This document shows, piece after piece, positions 1 through 9,624 of a stretch of 64,000 nucleotides of DNA. The translations under genes and the position numbers were made by a program. Under the pieces are notes generated by a model, which made no database searches, was not told where the DNA came from, and saw only the letters and a program-made list of their open reading frames with translations. The stretch lies in NCBI RefSeq assembly GCF_000294495.1, contig NC_018526.1, positions 1,054,001-1,118,000 of the forward strand, given 5' to 3'. Every line of letters starts with the position of its first letter. Position 1 is the first letter of the stretch. Source of the stretch: Streptococcus suis S735 (GTDB taxonomy: Bacteria; Bacillota; Bacilli; Lactobacillales; Streptococcaceae).

Positions 1-1339
1 AGTGTTCAAAACCCTTATAACTGTGACTAATAAACTGAGGATACGTGTCATATTCCCATGAACCCTTTATCTGCCCTGGAGCATTGTCATCAAGGATACA
101 AGTGCTGTGAGCCCAAGCGCTTTTAAGCAAGTAGCGCTCCTCGCATTCACGGTAGCTGAAACGACCGCTGTCAATTACGATTGGTTGTCCTTTGTGGTAA
201 AAGCACAAGCTATTTTGGTCAGAGTGGCTGTGGGCACTTCCCATGGGACCGGCCTTGAAACATAAATAGCTGTCCACTTCTTTGACAATACTGTGACCGG
301 ATTCAGAAAAATGCTGTCCCCCTGACGAGCTGGATTGAGCGGTCAAGTGTTCAAATATGCGCAAGCCATTTTCTCCGACCAAGAAGAGAACGCCTAAATC
401 TAGCTTGGAATTATCTACTAGGTAGGTGCCATCTTCAAAGAAAATCGCAGTCATCTGTAAGATGTCAGAAGTACAATGAACATCGCTATCGCCAAGAGCC
501 ACACTTTTGCCATCTGGCCCCGTCATCTGTAAGACATAGTCTGCCATTTTTTTCAAAATAGATGTCCACTGTTTTCGATAATCTGGCAAGCTGAAAGCTA
601 GTCCTAGCAAGAGTTTATAAACTTCCACATGGTAGAGAAAAGACTGCTCAAACTGAGTTCCATCTTCCAATATCTGAGTTTGAATTTGCTCTTCGATTTC
701 CTGACGAGCAAAATGGTGAAGCTCTACTAAATCCACCTGATCGCCGATATAAGCATGGGCCAAGAGCATTGCGCCAGTCTGGAAAATTCCCCAATTACTC
801 AACGTATCTTTGGCACGGTAATGACTGTGAAGGTAAGATAATTGTTTTTGAATGGATACTAACAGTTGGCTACGCTCAGCTTCACTTAGTCCGCCCCAAT
901 CAATTAAAAATGGGAGAATATTGAGCCAGCTTAGACAGCGGATAGCCGTATCTAAGGTGCGACTGCTCGTTCTTTTAGGATACCAATCTGTCACTTGTTC
1001 TATCCAACTAAAGATAAACCGTTTAACCTGCTCCATGTAGCGCGAATCTTTTTCAACCAGATAGGCCAAAACTAATTTCCACAAGTATTCCTGCCGATTG
1101 AGCATAAAGGTCCATTCCTCATCCCCATGGCAGTCGGCTGTCCAGTCAAGAGGAGCAAGATGATACCCGACTGAACAAGGTTCCATATCCCAATTGTCTT
1201 CAAAGATAAAAATATCATTTAATAAATTTTGACAAGAAAGGAGAAGCTCTTTATAAGCTGCATCTTGTTGATTGAGAATATAGGTTTTGACCGACTCTGC
1301 TGACTGATTGGCTACTATTTTGCCGAATATTGTTTGCAT
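1..1339 (-). CDS. Heparinase II/III-family polysaccharide lyase, 3' end cut by the window edge
   Basis: The minus-strand frame starts at an ATG (1339) after the ribosome site AAAGGA and stays open to base 1, about 446 codons, so the C-terminus is missing. An alpha-helical N-terminal half rich in Trp and Tyr is followed by a beta-type region with HSHSDQNSL and a GQPIVIDSGRFSY segment. That arrangement is typical of heparinase II/III lyases, whose C-terminal domain carries a His-Asp motif. There is no signal peptide, so it should act in the cytoplasm on imported glycosaminoglycan oligosaccharides. Its place beyond hysA-yajC-PTS matches the pneumococcal hyaluronan locus, where a homologous lyase follows yajC. 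Substrate is inferred from context. Confidence 0.85.
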   Translation of the reverse strand, partial: MQTIFGKIVANQSAESVKTYILNQQDAAYKELLLSCQNLLNDIFIFEDNWDMEPCSVGYHLAPLDWTADCHGDEEWTFMLNRQEYLWKLVLAYLVEKDSRYMEQVKRFIFSWIEQVTDWYPKRTSSRTLDTAIRCLSWLNILPFLIDWGGLSEAERSQLLVSIQKQLSYLHSHYRAKDTLSNWGIFQTGAMLLAHAYIGDQVDLVELHHFARQEIEEQIQTQILEDGTQFEQSFLYHVEVYKLLLGLAFSLPDYRKQWTSILKKMADYVLQMTGPDGKSVALGDSDVHCTSDILQMTAIFFEDGTYLVDNSKLDLGVLFLVGENGLRIFEHLTAQSSSSGGQHFSESGHSIVKEVDSYLCFKAGPMGSAHSHSDQNSLCFYHKGQPIVIDSGRFSYRECEERYLLKSAWAHSTCILDDNAPGQIKGSWEYDTYPQFISHSYKGFEH

Positions 1340-1544
1340 AACAAGTCCTTTCTCTATCGCTTCTCCAAAAGAAGAGAGGCTGGGCAAAGCCCAGATCCAC
1401 TCCTCAAAGTTCATATCAATATCTCAGCGCAGTGATTGATTGGCTTTAACAGTTCAGTGGACTGCTAAAGGTTGGAGATAGGAGTTCCAAAACAAATTTC
1501 AGCAATTCGTATTTCATACTCCGAATCTGATCTAATCAACTATG

Positions 1545-1655
1545 CGGGGGTGGGAGTGAAACAGTCTGGGGATAGACTGTTTCAGCTCAACAACTAGAAA
1601 TAAAGACTTGTTGACGAACTCTTTTTTGACTAGTCGAGTTCTTTCCCGCTCCCCC
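1545..1655. repeat. MITE-like palindromic intergenic element
   Basis: The 334-base gap between the lyase and the hyaluronidase holds an element about 110 bases long. Its ends are imperfect inverted repeats, GGGGGTGGGAGTGAAA on the left and the complement of CTTTCCCGCTCCCCC on the right. Inside are a perfect 10-bp hairpin (GAAACAGTCT with AGACTGTTTC) and a second pairing, GAACTC with GAGTTC. A shorter copy of the terminal motif GGGAGCGGGAA occurs near 13097. No coding capacity is seen. It may also act as a terminator or RNA-processing site. A small non-autonomous element is inferred from symmetry; other copies were not searched. Confidence 0.55.
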
Positions 1656-1673
1656 TTCACCCACGAATTTCAT

Positions 1674-4600
1674 TTAGGAGTGCGATCTGCGACACTTGAA
1701 ATCCACCACTGCCCCCAAGGTTAGCAAACCTAAGAAACCAAGACCTAAACTTGCTTCTTCTCCTGTCTGGGGCAGACGGGGCTTACTCGACTTTGTTTTT
1801 TCGGCAGCATGATGAACCACTTGTTTCACCTCTGGACTTGGTTGGTTTTCCTTGAGTTGTTTTTCTTCTTTTTCTGTTTTTTCGACACTTCCAGTTTGTT
1901 TATCAGAACCTTCTGGCATAGTAACCTTCCAGACAGTGGATGGATAAGCCGCAGTTGGCTCCATCTCAACAGTCAGACTAGAACCTGCCTTTGTCAACTC
2001 AATGCCATTCTTTACGGTTCGGGTAGACGGATTGTAAAAGGCGATGCGATAGCCACCTTCGACTTTCTGAATGGTATACAAACCGGAATCTGTTAAGGTA
2101 ATATCATCTGTCAGCTTGTAGGCTGTATCCGTGTATTTCACAACGCCCCAGACATTCTGTTCTTGGTCGTATACCACTTGCAAATCCCTGTCTTGATGAA
2201 GCAATTTCACACTAGCAGCCACCTGATTCACTTTTTCCATAGATTGGTTTGGAACAAGGACGTAAGCATAGTTACTTGAAGTCTGTGCATGTTCATGCCA
2301 TAGGCTAACAAAGGAATTGCTCACTTCTTCTTTCGACTGGTTGTAGTTGATGTCACTCCATTTGCCAGTTCACTGGTCTAATTTGGCATAGGTCGGCAGT
2401 TGGTTCAAGAAGACGTAACCGATGGACTGGTTGTCCTTGCCATTGGTCATGTAAAAGGATTGAGTCTTATCTGTCACTACTTCTTTGGACAAATCAACTG
2501 GCTGGCCATTTATGTAATAGCTATATTTTTCTCCGGTCAAGAGTTTACGATTTTCAATCGTTGTCACGGCGCCTTGAGCAGATTGATGCTGTATATCAGT
2601 ACCTAGGAAAACAATCTTATTTCCCAGAACAATCCAAGCCTTACGAGCAGTCAGACTATTGTTCCAGTTGTTGAAATTCATTGCAATCGTCGCTAAGCGG
2701 TTGCCTAACTGGCTTGCTCCAACAAAGTCACTTGCAAGAGTTACCTCGCCACTGCCATCTTCTCGTTTGTCCTTGGTCGTTGTCGTTCCCGGTAAGCGAT
2801 ACGGGTCAACTGTTGCCCAGTAGTGGTTACTGTAATGACTCAAATCATCATTGTAGAGGTAAACCATGCCATCTGCTGTATACCAACCCTTGCGGTTTTC
2901 ATTGTTCATATCTTCATAGTTTTGAGTTTTAGAAGAGTACATAGACAAGGCAAAGGTAAAGCCTTCTTGAGCGCTTCGATAAACAAACTTATCCATATTG
3001 TTGAAGGCTGCAATATAATCTTTATCTACTTCAGCAGGGATTTGATTATCAGCTAAAAGCTTGTTGACCAAATCAATATCCTTATAGGATTTGAGGCTGC
3101 GGTAGCTGTCATAGAAGGTATCAGAGGTCAGCTGTGCCTTAACAAAGGAGAGAAGTTTGTTTTTTTGCTCAGGCTGAGCCGATTCTGCAATGCGGACCAA
3201 AGACCTTAAAATCTCCATAGCCTGAACATGTGATTCACCAGTTGCCCGACTGATGGAACGACCGCGGGTCATATCCATCAGTTCACCGCGAACCAATATT
3301 GGCATAAAGGCTTTTTCAATCCATTCATAAAGAATGTTGGTCTGTTCTTCCTTGAGGGCAAACTCCGTTGGCTGAATAACCGGTAGTAACTGTGAAAAAC
3401 CTTCAATAAGGACATTTCCATACGCCCCTGTGTAGGCAACATTGGTGTGGTCGATAAAGGAGCCATCCTTGTAGAAGCCCTCTCCCTTATCTACAAATTT
3501 CATTATCGTTGTCAAACCTTGTGCACCAGCCCTCACACGGTCAGCATCTTCGCGAAGAGCACCTTCCAAGATGGCCACCTTGCTCAAATCCGTCTGATTA
3601 CCGCCAACTGCTGGGACTGGATTGGTCAATGTTTTACGGATAGTGGTTGGATCTGGTACAAATTTTGAAATCGGTTTGGTATAGGTTAGAATCTCCTCCT
3701 GACTAAAGTAGGGATGCATGTAGATCAAGGTGTTGACAACCGCACGCGGAGTTCCAATTTCATAATCCCACCAATTCCCATCAATTGACTTATTTTCATT
3801 ATAAACATTGGTGTAAAGCCAGTTCATTCCTTTTCTGACCAAATCGATAAGTGAGCGGTCGTGGTAATAGGCTGAGTCTGGATTCTCAACTACTTGAGCC
3901 ATCTGCTCCAAGCGGCGATAGACCGTTGTCAGATGGCTGGATTTACTAAAGTCAATATCGTTGAAAATCGTTTTGCCCTGATTTGTTGGTTCAACCCATT
4001 TTTTAAGAGAAGAAGCTACGCCGGCATCTAAACGCCCTAGAAAGGCTTTCATCTGAGTATCGTTAGATTGGTAGCGTTTATTGGCTAAAGAAATATCTTC
4101 CCAGTTGTTCCTTAAGGTATCAAAGACTGTTGCTTGATGCTCCGTAACTGTCAGCTCGAAACTAGATAGTTTGGTGTCTTTATCATAAACATCTACCTGA
4201 GTCTTTCCAGCCGCAAGCGGACGAATCATATTTTTCTCTACTATGGCCACAGCCGCATCCGCAATCCGATAGGTCAGGTCTGGCCGAACAGGCAGGTAGA
4301 CCTTGTTGCTGGCAAGACTTATTTGCCCTGTTTCAGGTTGGACAAGTTCTAGGCTTGGCTCTGGTGTTTCTGGTGTCTTTTCTACGTATTCGACCAGCGA
4401 GATGTTATCCAGCCAGGCTTGGCCGACACTATTCTCAAAAAACAGTTCCACCTTCAATTTACGAGTTTCCGGAGATACCGTCAAGATCTGCTCTATGTGC
4501 TCCGCTTGACTTCCATTTTTATAAGGTGTATAGGCAAATTCTTGTGGACTCAAGTCCTTACCTTCTGCAGTCAAACTACGCAAGCGAACACGAACACCGC

Positions 4601-5192
4601 TCCCTTTCAGGTCCTTGGTTTCTACATTATAGCTAAAGAGATAGCGCTTGTTAGGATCTACATCCACTGTTTGGTGCACTGCCACTCGATAGCTAGCTGT
4701 TGAAGAGATATGCAGCCGTCCCTCATCAATGCGAACCTGTCCGTTTTCTTTCTTCACATTTGCAGGAATCCATGTTTCCCAGTTTGTAGCTGCCGGATCT
4801 GCCCAATTTCCTGATGCTGCTGTTGTACTGGCGAACTCCCCGTTGGCTACTAGGTTCTTCTCTTCTTCTTTTGTCGCCTGAACAGCTTGCGGACTAGCAA
4901 GAGTTTCTGCAGCGGTGCTTGAAGGCTGGGTTTCTGTTGATGTAACAGGACTAACCTCAGAGCTGACCTCGCTTGTCATTACTGCTTCTGTCGTAAGATT
5001 AACTGCTTCTGTCGTTTCTGGAGTTGTTTCCACTAACTGACTGCTTTGTGGACTAGCTGTTTCTGTACTTGGCAGTTGATTGGCTGCAACCCTTGTTCCC
5101 AAGATAGACAGCGCGATAAGGGCGGAGCAGACACCCACCTTATATTTCCGGATGCCGTAATGCTGCTTGCTTTGACTGATAAAAAATCCCAT
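1674..5192 (-). pseudogene. hysA: Hyaluronate lyase (PL8), interrupted by an in-frame TGA
   Basis: The first frame (5192 to 2370, 940 codons) begins with a YSIRK-like signal (YGIRKYKVGVCSALIALSILG region), then a Ser/Thr-rich linker, a carbohydrate-binding-like domain (about residues 110-270) and the PL8 alpha and beta domains. The aromatic patch W474-W475 and the catalytic set N532, H582, Y591 are all present, spaced exactly as in the pneumococcal enzyme. A TGA at 2370-2372 follows Asp-Gln. The same frame continues without any other stop (from 2369; an internal GTG sits at 2324) to an LPQTG sorting signal, hydrophobic stretch and basic tail ending at 1674. One CGA-to-TGA change would explain the break. 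The product would lose its last beta domain and wall anchor. Activity is doubtful; inactivated hyl alleles are well known in S. suis. Confidence 0.9.
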
Positions 5193-5282
5193 TGGTGTTT
5201 CCTTTCCTTTTTATGCGGGGCAAAACAATGTCCCAGGGGTATAATTTTAATCCTGCAACCGCTTCCTTGCGGAGGCAAGAAA

Positions 5283-5312
5283 GAAGAACTACTTCGTAAA
5301 AAGTAGTTCTTT
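5283..5312 (-). terminator. Terminator overlapping the end of yajC
   Basis: On the minus strand AGAACTACTT and AAGTAGTTCT form a 10-bp stem with a short loop, followed by a TCTTTCTT tract. The stem contains the last codons and the stop of yajC. It would end the PTS operon before hysA, which has its own start region. Confidence 0.7.
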
Positions 5313-5597
5313 GGCTTTTCCCATAATCGACTCTTTTTCAACGTAAACAAGAACACCTTCTGCAATCTGCAATTCTACCAAGCTGTCTGTTAGTTTGATG
5401 ATTTTCCCATGCAGCCCAGAGAAGAGGATAACCTCATCTCCAGCCTGTAAGGTTGATAAGTAGCGTTGGCGTTTTTCCAGTTGCTCCTCAAGTGCTTTTT
5501 GTTGTCGCTTACGATTGACATAAGAAGTGAGTACAGGAAGTATGGTCGATAGAGCTACTAAAATAATTAGTACATAGTAGAGAGTTTGTTGTTCCAT
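5289..5597 (-). CDS. yajC: YajC-family preprotein translocase accessory protein
   Basis: This 102-residue protein has one N-terminal membrane helix (about residues 6-25, YVLIILVALSTILPVLTSYV) and a basic linker (NRKRQQKALEEQLEKRQRYLSTL). A small beta-rich domain follows (GDEVILFSGLHGKIIKLTDSLVELQIAEGVLVYVEKESI). This is the classic YajC pattern. YajC normally associates with SecDF at the translocon. Here it is the last gene of the hyaluronan PTS operon, 6 bases after IID, exactly as in pneumococcus, so a role in exporting or placing the PTS or the lyase is possible but unproven. Confidence 0.85.
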   Translation of the reverse strand: MEQQTLYYVLIILVALSTILPVLTSYVNRKRQQKALEEQLEKRQRYLSTLQAGDEVILFSGLHGKIIKLTDSLVELQIAEGVLVYVEKESIMGKAKELLFTK

Positions 5598-5603
5598 AGG
5601 CGC

Positions 5604-6419
5604 TTATGCAAGGATGCCCAGCCAGCTACCCAAAATACCGATGATAACTGTCAGGATAACTAGTTTGTAGGTTGTCCATTTCTTGTTCTTGATGAGATAG
5701 TAAACCAAAATCGTAAACAAGGCTGGAAGCAATGCAGGGGCAATCTTATCGAGCATTCCCTGGATGGTCACAATTTTCTGATCTGCTCCTTCTGTCAATT
5801 CACCCGCCGCAAAGGTAATTGGCACCGAAATTTTTACAAAGGTTACTGCTAAACCAGAGATAACTGTCACACCGATGATATTGGCTACCTTAGAAATTGT
5901 TGCCATTTGGTCACTCAACTTATCAATCACGCTGGTACCAAATTTATAGCCATACAAACCAGTCAACAACTTGATAGAGGTCAAGATAATGTTCATTCCA
6001 AGGAAGAAAAGAATCGGTCCCATAACCAGTCCTTGACCTGCTAGAGAGGCAGCAATCGTAGATAAAAGTGGGGCTAATACAAATTGTGAAAGTGAGTCAC
6101 CAATTCCTGCCAACGGCCCCATCAGAGCCATCTTAATCCCACGAGTCTCTTCTTCTGGGAGATCATTTTCTAACATGACCAAATGAAGACTAGTAATGAA
6201 TGGAAGAAAATGTGGATTGGTATTGTAAAACTCACAGTTTTCTTCTAAAGCTTTAGTTAATCCTTCTTTGTCGTCACCAAAATGCTTCTTAAAAGCTGGA
6301 TACATGACATTTGCATAGCCAATCCCTTGATAATTACTGTAATTGAAACCATTCTGCAAGAAGAAGGCCCGTAAAGAAGTGTTGAGATAATCTTTTTTAG
6401 TTAGTTTAGATCCAGTCAT
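5604..6419 (-). CDS. PTS system mannose-class IID component (hyaluronan disaccharide)
   Basis: The 271-residue protein begins MTGSKLTKKDYLNTSLRAFFLQNGFNYSNYQGIGY, the standard IID opening, with the GPLAGIGDSLSQ motif in the middle and several membrane segments in the C-terminal half. IID and IIC form the membrane channel of mannose-class phosphotransferase systems. It overlaps the end of IIC by 14 bases, implying translational coupling. The flanking ugl gene makes unsaturated hyaluronan or chondroitin disaccharides the likely substrate, as in other streptococci. Confidence 0.92.
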   Translation of the reverse strand: MTGSKLTKKDYLNTSLRAFFLQNGFNYSNYQGIGYANVMYPAFKKHFGDDKEGLTKALEENCEFYNTNPHFLPFITSLHLVMLENDLPEEETRGIKMALMGPLAGIGDSLSQFVLAPLLSTIAASLAGQGLVMGPILFFLGMNIILTSIKLLTGLYGYKFGTSVIDKLSDQMATISKVANIIGVTVISGLAVTFVKISVPITFAAGELTEGADQKIVTIQGMLDKIAPALLPALFTILVYYLIKNKKWTTYKLVILTVIIGILGSWLGILA

Positions 6420-7182
6420 CGTGTGCTTCCTCCTGTTTCACTGCCACTTGTTCTGGTTTATTAAAGAATTCTTTAAGTGCAAAGATACTACCGACAATTG
6501 CGATACCAATTACAGGCAGTTGTAGATAAGCTGCACAAACATAGCCAAGCAATACAAACGGGATCAATTCTTTCTTAGCCATTACAGACAAAATCATTGC
6601 AAAACCGATAGCTGGAAGCATCTTACCTGCTACACTCAATCCGGTTAATAATACTGGTGGAATCATTTCAACCAATTTCAAAAGAGTATCCATTGAATAG
6701 GCACCCAAGAAACCAAGAGCAAATCCTAAAAAGGCGAAAGTAATCACTGTACCATTTGCAACACGTTTAAATTTAGAAAGGTTTCCTGCACGAAGATGTT
6801 TGATAGCTGATTCTGGAGCACCCGCATGTAAAGTATATGCTGAAGTTTGTAAGAATTGAATACCTACCGCAATAGGTGTTGAAAGTGCTAAAGCTGCTTC
6901 TGGTGTTACTTTTCCAGCACTTGTAATAGCCATCAAAGTACCAAAAATACCAGGTCCGATTGGATTTGGAGGAACGGTCCCCCCAGCACCAACACCAAAT
7001 CCCATGTATGCCAGCTCACTGATAGCACCCATAGCTAAAGCCGTTGGTAGATCTCCTAAAATGATTCCGACCCCAAAAGAAAGCACGATACATCGGTTTG
7101 TGTAAAGCCCCAATAATAGACCGCTAAAACAGAAAGCTGTCCACAGACCAATAAGAGCTGCTTGAATTAGACTGATCGTCAT
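6406..7182 (-). CDS. PTS system mannose-class IIC component (hyaluronan disaccharide)
   Basis: This polytopic protein of 258 residues carries the IIC features ISELAYMGFGVGAGGTVPPNPIGPGIFGT and many hydrophobic segments. It is the sugar-selective membrane unit of the mannose-class PTS. It lies 18 bases after IIB and overlaps IID. The frame is intact and its length is normal for the family. Sugar specificity is assigned from operon context only. Confidence 0.92.
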   Translation of the reverse strand: MTISLIQAALIGLWTAFCFSGLLLGLYTNRCIVLSFGVGIILGDLPTALAMGAISELAYMGFGVGAGGTVPPNPIGPGIFGTLMAITSAGKVTPEAALALSTPIAVGIQFLQTSAYTLHAGAPESAIKHLRAGNLSKFKRVANGTVITFAFLGFALGFLGAYSMDTLLKLVEMIPPVLLTGLSVAGKMLPAIGFAMILSVMAKKELIPFVLLGYVCAAYLQLPVIGIAIVGSIFALKEFFNKPEQVAVKQEEAHDDWI

Positions 7183-7200
7183 GATAATTCTCCTTATTTT

Positions 7201-7692
7201 TTAAATATAATCCAATATATTAACTTCAACTGCCCCATCATTACCAGAAGGCGTTGTCTTTGTGTTGAAGCGAATCTTATAAACATCGTTCAACTCTCTC
7301 ACTATAGCCTTATCTTCTGAACCAAAAAAGATAGACCGTGTTACTTGCATTTTTCCAGGCGCATTATGAATATTTCCAATATTTAATTCTGTGATTGGTA
7401 CTCCCCCTTTAACCAAAGCTAGTGCATCTTGCAAATCTTTAATAACTAAGAAAATAGTTTGAGCAGGATTAGCCTTATGAATCACATCAATCACTTTCTG
7501 CAAAGAGAAGAAACGCATAGCTACTGAATCTGGAATAACCGTTTTCATTAATGTCTGCTGAATCTTATCTTCACTAACCTTATCATTTGCCACGATGACA
7601 GTATTACAACCTAAGGATTTAACCCATAGTTGTCCCTGTCCATGAATTAGTCGCTCATCAATACGAGCCATTACAATATTTGGTGTTGCCAT
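7201..7692 (-). CDS. PTS system mannose-class IIB component (hyaluronan disaccharide)
   Basis: The 163-residue cytoplasmic protein opens with MATPNIVMARIDERLIHGQGQ. The His of RLIHGQ (residue 17) is the phospho-accepting histidine of mannose-class IIB domains. It takes phosphate from the separately encoded IIA and passes it to the sugar entering through IIC/IID. It lies between ugl and IIC, 9 bases after the ugl stop. No anomalies seen. Confidence 0.93.
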   Translation of the reverse strand: MATPNIVMARIDERLIHGQGQLWVKSLGCNTVIVANDKVSEDKIQQTLMKTVIPDSVAMRFFSLQKVIDVIHKANPAQTIFLVIKDLQDALALVKGGVPITELNIGNIHNAPGKMQVTRSIFFGSEDKAIVRELNDVYKIRFNTKTTPSGNDGAVEVNILDYI

Positions 7693-7701
7693 TTTAACCT
7701 C

Positions 7702-8892
7702 CTACCAATATAATTCCCAATCTTTATAAAAACGAAGCAAAGCTTCTAAGTAATAATAATCGCCCCAAGTATTTCCTTCATTGACACCTTTTCCTGAATG
7801 CCAAGAGTAGACCCCATGTAAAAGCAATGGACGACCTGGAGCTAACTCACGATTAGCATAGTTATCAATCAAGGACCGTAGCATCGTGTGCATAGCATAT
7901 TTATAAGTTTCCTTGTCCTCATCAACTTCTGGCAAATATTTAAGCATCTCGTGAATACCACAAACCGCTATTGCTGTCGCAGAAGAATCACGAGCGTGCC
8001 CACTACCATCATTAAAAATTAAATCCCAATAGGAAACGTTATCCTCTGGCAAACGATTAAGAAAGTAGTTGGTTACTCCTTTAAACAAATTTAAACATGC
8101 GGGATCTTTAATTTTACGGTAAGCTAACGGAATACCGTAAATACCCCAAGATTGACCACGCGCCCAGGAAGAGTCATCACTAAATCCTTGTCGGGTAACC
8201 CCTTTGAGCGGTTTTCCTGTTTCAGGGTCAAAGTAATAGGTATGAAATGTTGAAGCATCATCTCGAATAACTGTATTAACAGAAGCGTAGAAATGACTAA
8301 GAGCTACATCATAATATTTCTGCTCACCTGTCTCCTCATAAGCAAAGAAAAGTAATTGTAAATTCAGCAAACAATCAATAATCAACCGATAATCTTCTGC
8401 TTTACCAAGTTGCCCCCAGGCCTGAATAAAACCTCCCTTTTCTTGATAGCGCTCCATTAATTTATCAGCAGCCAAGAGCGAAGCCTCTAAAGCCTCTTTA
8501 CTACCTGTCAATTTATAATCAGCTACCGTTGATGGTGAATACAGAAATCCCAAATCATGATGATCTAATTCAATTCTTTGTTTGACACGTTCCAAGAAAG
8601 ATGTCGTATTCTTTTTTGCTAACGCTTTCATTTCATTGTTCAAAGAATACTCATGTCCTAACCAAAGCGCGCCCGTCCAAAAACCATTTGTCCACTCTGT
8701 ATTATCCATCTTTGGATAATGGTTATCAAATGTGGCCGGAGTCGGGAACGATTCACCAAAATATTCACAATTGATAACAAGTTGTTGAATCGCCAATTCT
8801 ATTGCAGCCACAACTTCTTTCTTACTCAATAGAGTGGAATTTCTAAACTCTCTTTTTTTAGCAATTGACTCAATCAAAACATCCTTAATCAT
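7702..8892 (-). CDS. ugl: Unsaturated glucuronyl hydrolase, GH88
   Basis: Ugl removes the 4,5-unsaturated uronic acid from disaccharides made by hyaluronate lyases, releasing the amino sugar. The GH88 alpha/alpha-barrel signature is clear: EWTNGFWTGALWLGHEY, HHDLGFLYSPSTVADY, RLIIDCLLNLQLLFF and NEGNTWGDYYYLEALLRF. The Asp of HHDLG and the Asp of IIDCL are 60 residues apart, as are the two catalytic Asp of the S. agalactiae enzyme. I place the start at 8892, because AGGGAG lies a few bases before that ATG; an upstream ATG at 8907 sits before this ribosome site and overlaps IIA. The protein is cytoplasmic and acts on the PTS product. Confidence 0.95.
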   Translation of the reverse strand: MIKDVLIESIAKKREFRNSTLLSKKEVVAAIELAIQQLVINCEYFGESFPTPATFDNHYPKMDNTEWTNGFWTGALWLGHEYSLNNEMKALAKKNTTSFLERVKQRIELDHHDLGFLYSPSTVADYKLTGSKEALEASLLAADKLMERYQEKGGFIQAWGQLGKAEDYRLIIDCLLNLQLLFFAYEETGEQKYYDVALSHFYASVNTVIRDDASTFHTYYFDPETGKPLKGVTRQGFSDDSSWARGQSWGIYGIPLAYRKIKDPACLNLFKGVTNYFLNRLPEDNVSYWDLIFNDGSGHARDSSATAIAVCGIHEMLKYLPEVDEDKETYKYAMHTMLRSLIDNYANRELAPGRPLLLHGVYSWHSGKGVNEGNTWGDYYYLEALLRFYKDWELYW

Positions 8893-8903
8893 GCATTTCT
8901 CCC

Positions 8904-9338
8904 TCATATACCATCTTCAAATAACTCTTCATCATGGTTATCCTCTGCTAACAGACTGACCGAATCAACGATTCCATCTTTAGAGGTGGTAATCAATTTA
9001 CCAACCAATTGTTCTAAATCATCTGTTAACCGTGAAAAATTCGCTTCCAAAATCATCGCAAGATTTAAACCTGAAAGAACGACAACATTCTGCTCTTTCT
9101 GTTCTGTTGCTAATTCTACACTAACTTTAAAAGGCGTACCTCCTAGTAAATCAGTTAAAATCAAAACTTCTCTTTCGCCTAATATAGCTGATTTGATGCG
9201 TGCTTTTAGTTCTTGCGCCGACATTCCTTCACTAAAATCAATTGCCTCAATATTCTCCACCTCTCCTGCAATTAACTTTAGTGAAGTAAGAATCCCACTA
9301 GCAAACTGTCCATGAGCAACGACAATCACTTTAATCAT
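8904..9338 (-). CDS. PTS system mannose-class IIA component (hyaluronan disaccharide)
   Basis: The 144-residue protein starts MIKVIVVAHGQFASG; His9 is the phosphorylation site of EIIA-Man domains. LILTDLLGGTPFKVS is also typical of the family. It accepts phosphate from HPr and donates it to IIB. It is the first gene of the PTS-ugl-yajC transcript. The ribosome site AAAGGAGAG and a consensus promoter with operator and cre-like sites lie upstream. Confidence 0.93.
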   Translation of the reverse strand: MIKVIVVAHGQFASGILTSLKLIAGEVENIEAIDFSEGMSAQELKARIKSAILGEREVLILTDLLGGTPFKVSVELATEQKEQNVVVLSGLNLAMILEANFSRLTDDLEQLVGKLITTSKDGIVDSVSLLAEDNHDEELFEDGI

Positions 9339-9355
9339 AATTCTCTCCTTTTAAC

Positions 9356-9369
9356 TTTACCGGTTTACC
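9356..9369. promoter_or_regulatory. Probable RegR-type (LacI-family) operator
   Basis: TTTACCGGTTTACC, core ACCGGT, lies just downstream of the -10 box of the PTS-ugl promoter, where a bound repressor would block the polymerase. Near 12863 the same core, AAACCGGTTT, sits inside the dhuD promoter. The shared site links the two hyaluronan operons. RegR is the known LacI-type repressor of this regulon in pneumococcus; no regR gene is in the window. Confidence 0.7.
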
Positions 9370-9379
9370 TACACTTTGT

Positions 9380-9408
9380 ATTGTAGACTATTGACAACCA
9401 CTTGTCAA
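9380..9408 (-). promoter_or_regulatory. Promoter of the PTS-ugl operon
   Basis: On the minus strand TTGACA (9403-9408) and TACAAT (9380-9385) are separated by exactly 17 bases, a near-perfect sigma-A promoter. Transcription should begin near 9373, about 35 bases before the IIA start codon. Confidence 0.85.
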
Positions 9409-9424
9409 TAGATTTTATAAAAAA

Positions 9425-9439
9425 ATGTAAGCGTTTTAT
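9425..9439. promoter_or_regulatory. cre-like catabolite repression site
   Basis: ATGTAAGCGTTTTAT matches the cre consensus WTGNAANCGNWNNCW except at one position. It lies upstream of the -35 box of the PTS-ugl promoter. CcpA control is the expected role, by inference. Confidence 0.6.
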
Positions 9440-9544
9440 ATTTCGTTGGACTTTTATTTAAAAAATATTCTCCAGCTCCCTCTTTTCATAAACAGGAGTA
9501 CCAAATATCTCCATGTTTCCGTTCAAAATTTCCCCTGTAACATC

Positions 9545-9589
9545 TCACTTTCTCCCACATTCAACCCCGTTGGAGGCAGGAGAAAGTGA
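9545..9589 (-). terminator. Long inverted repeat downstream of kdgA
   Basis: TCACTTTCTCC (9545-9555) and GGAGAAAGTGA (9579-9589) form a perfect 11-bp stem enclosing a smaller CAAC/GTTG pairing. It lies 36 bases after the kdgA stop. Neither strand has a clear U-tract, so it may stabilise or process mRNA rather than terminate it. The rest of the 9440-9624 gap shows no gene. Confidence 0.5.
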
Positions 9590-9624
9590 AAACGTTAAAA
9601 ATACAGTCCTTATTTTGAAATAAA

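Noticed and set aside
2400..5306. Plus-strand frames opposite hyaluronidase
   Set aside because: They lack ribosome sites and recognisable domains and mirror the coding bias of the minus-strand gene.
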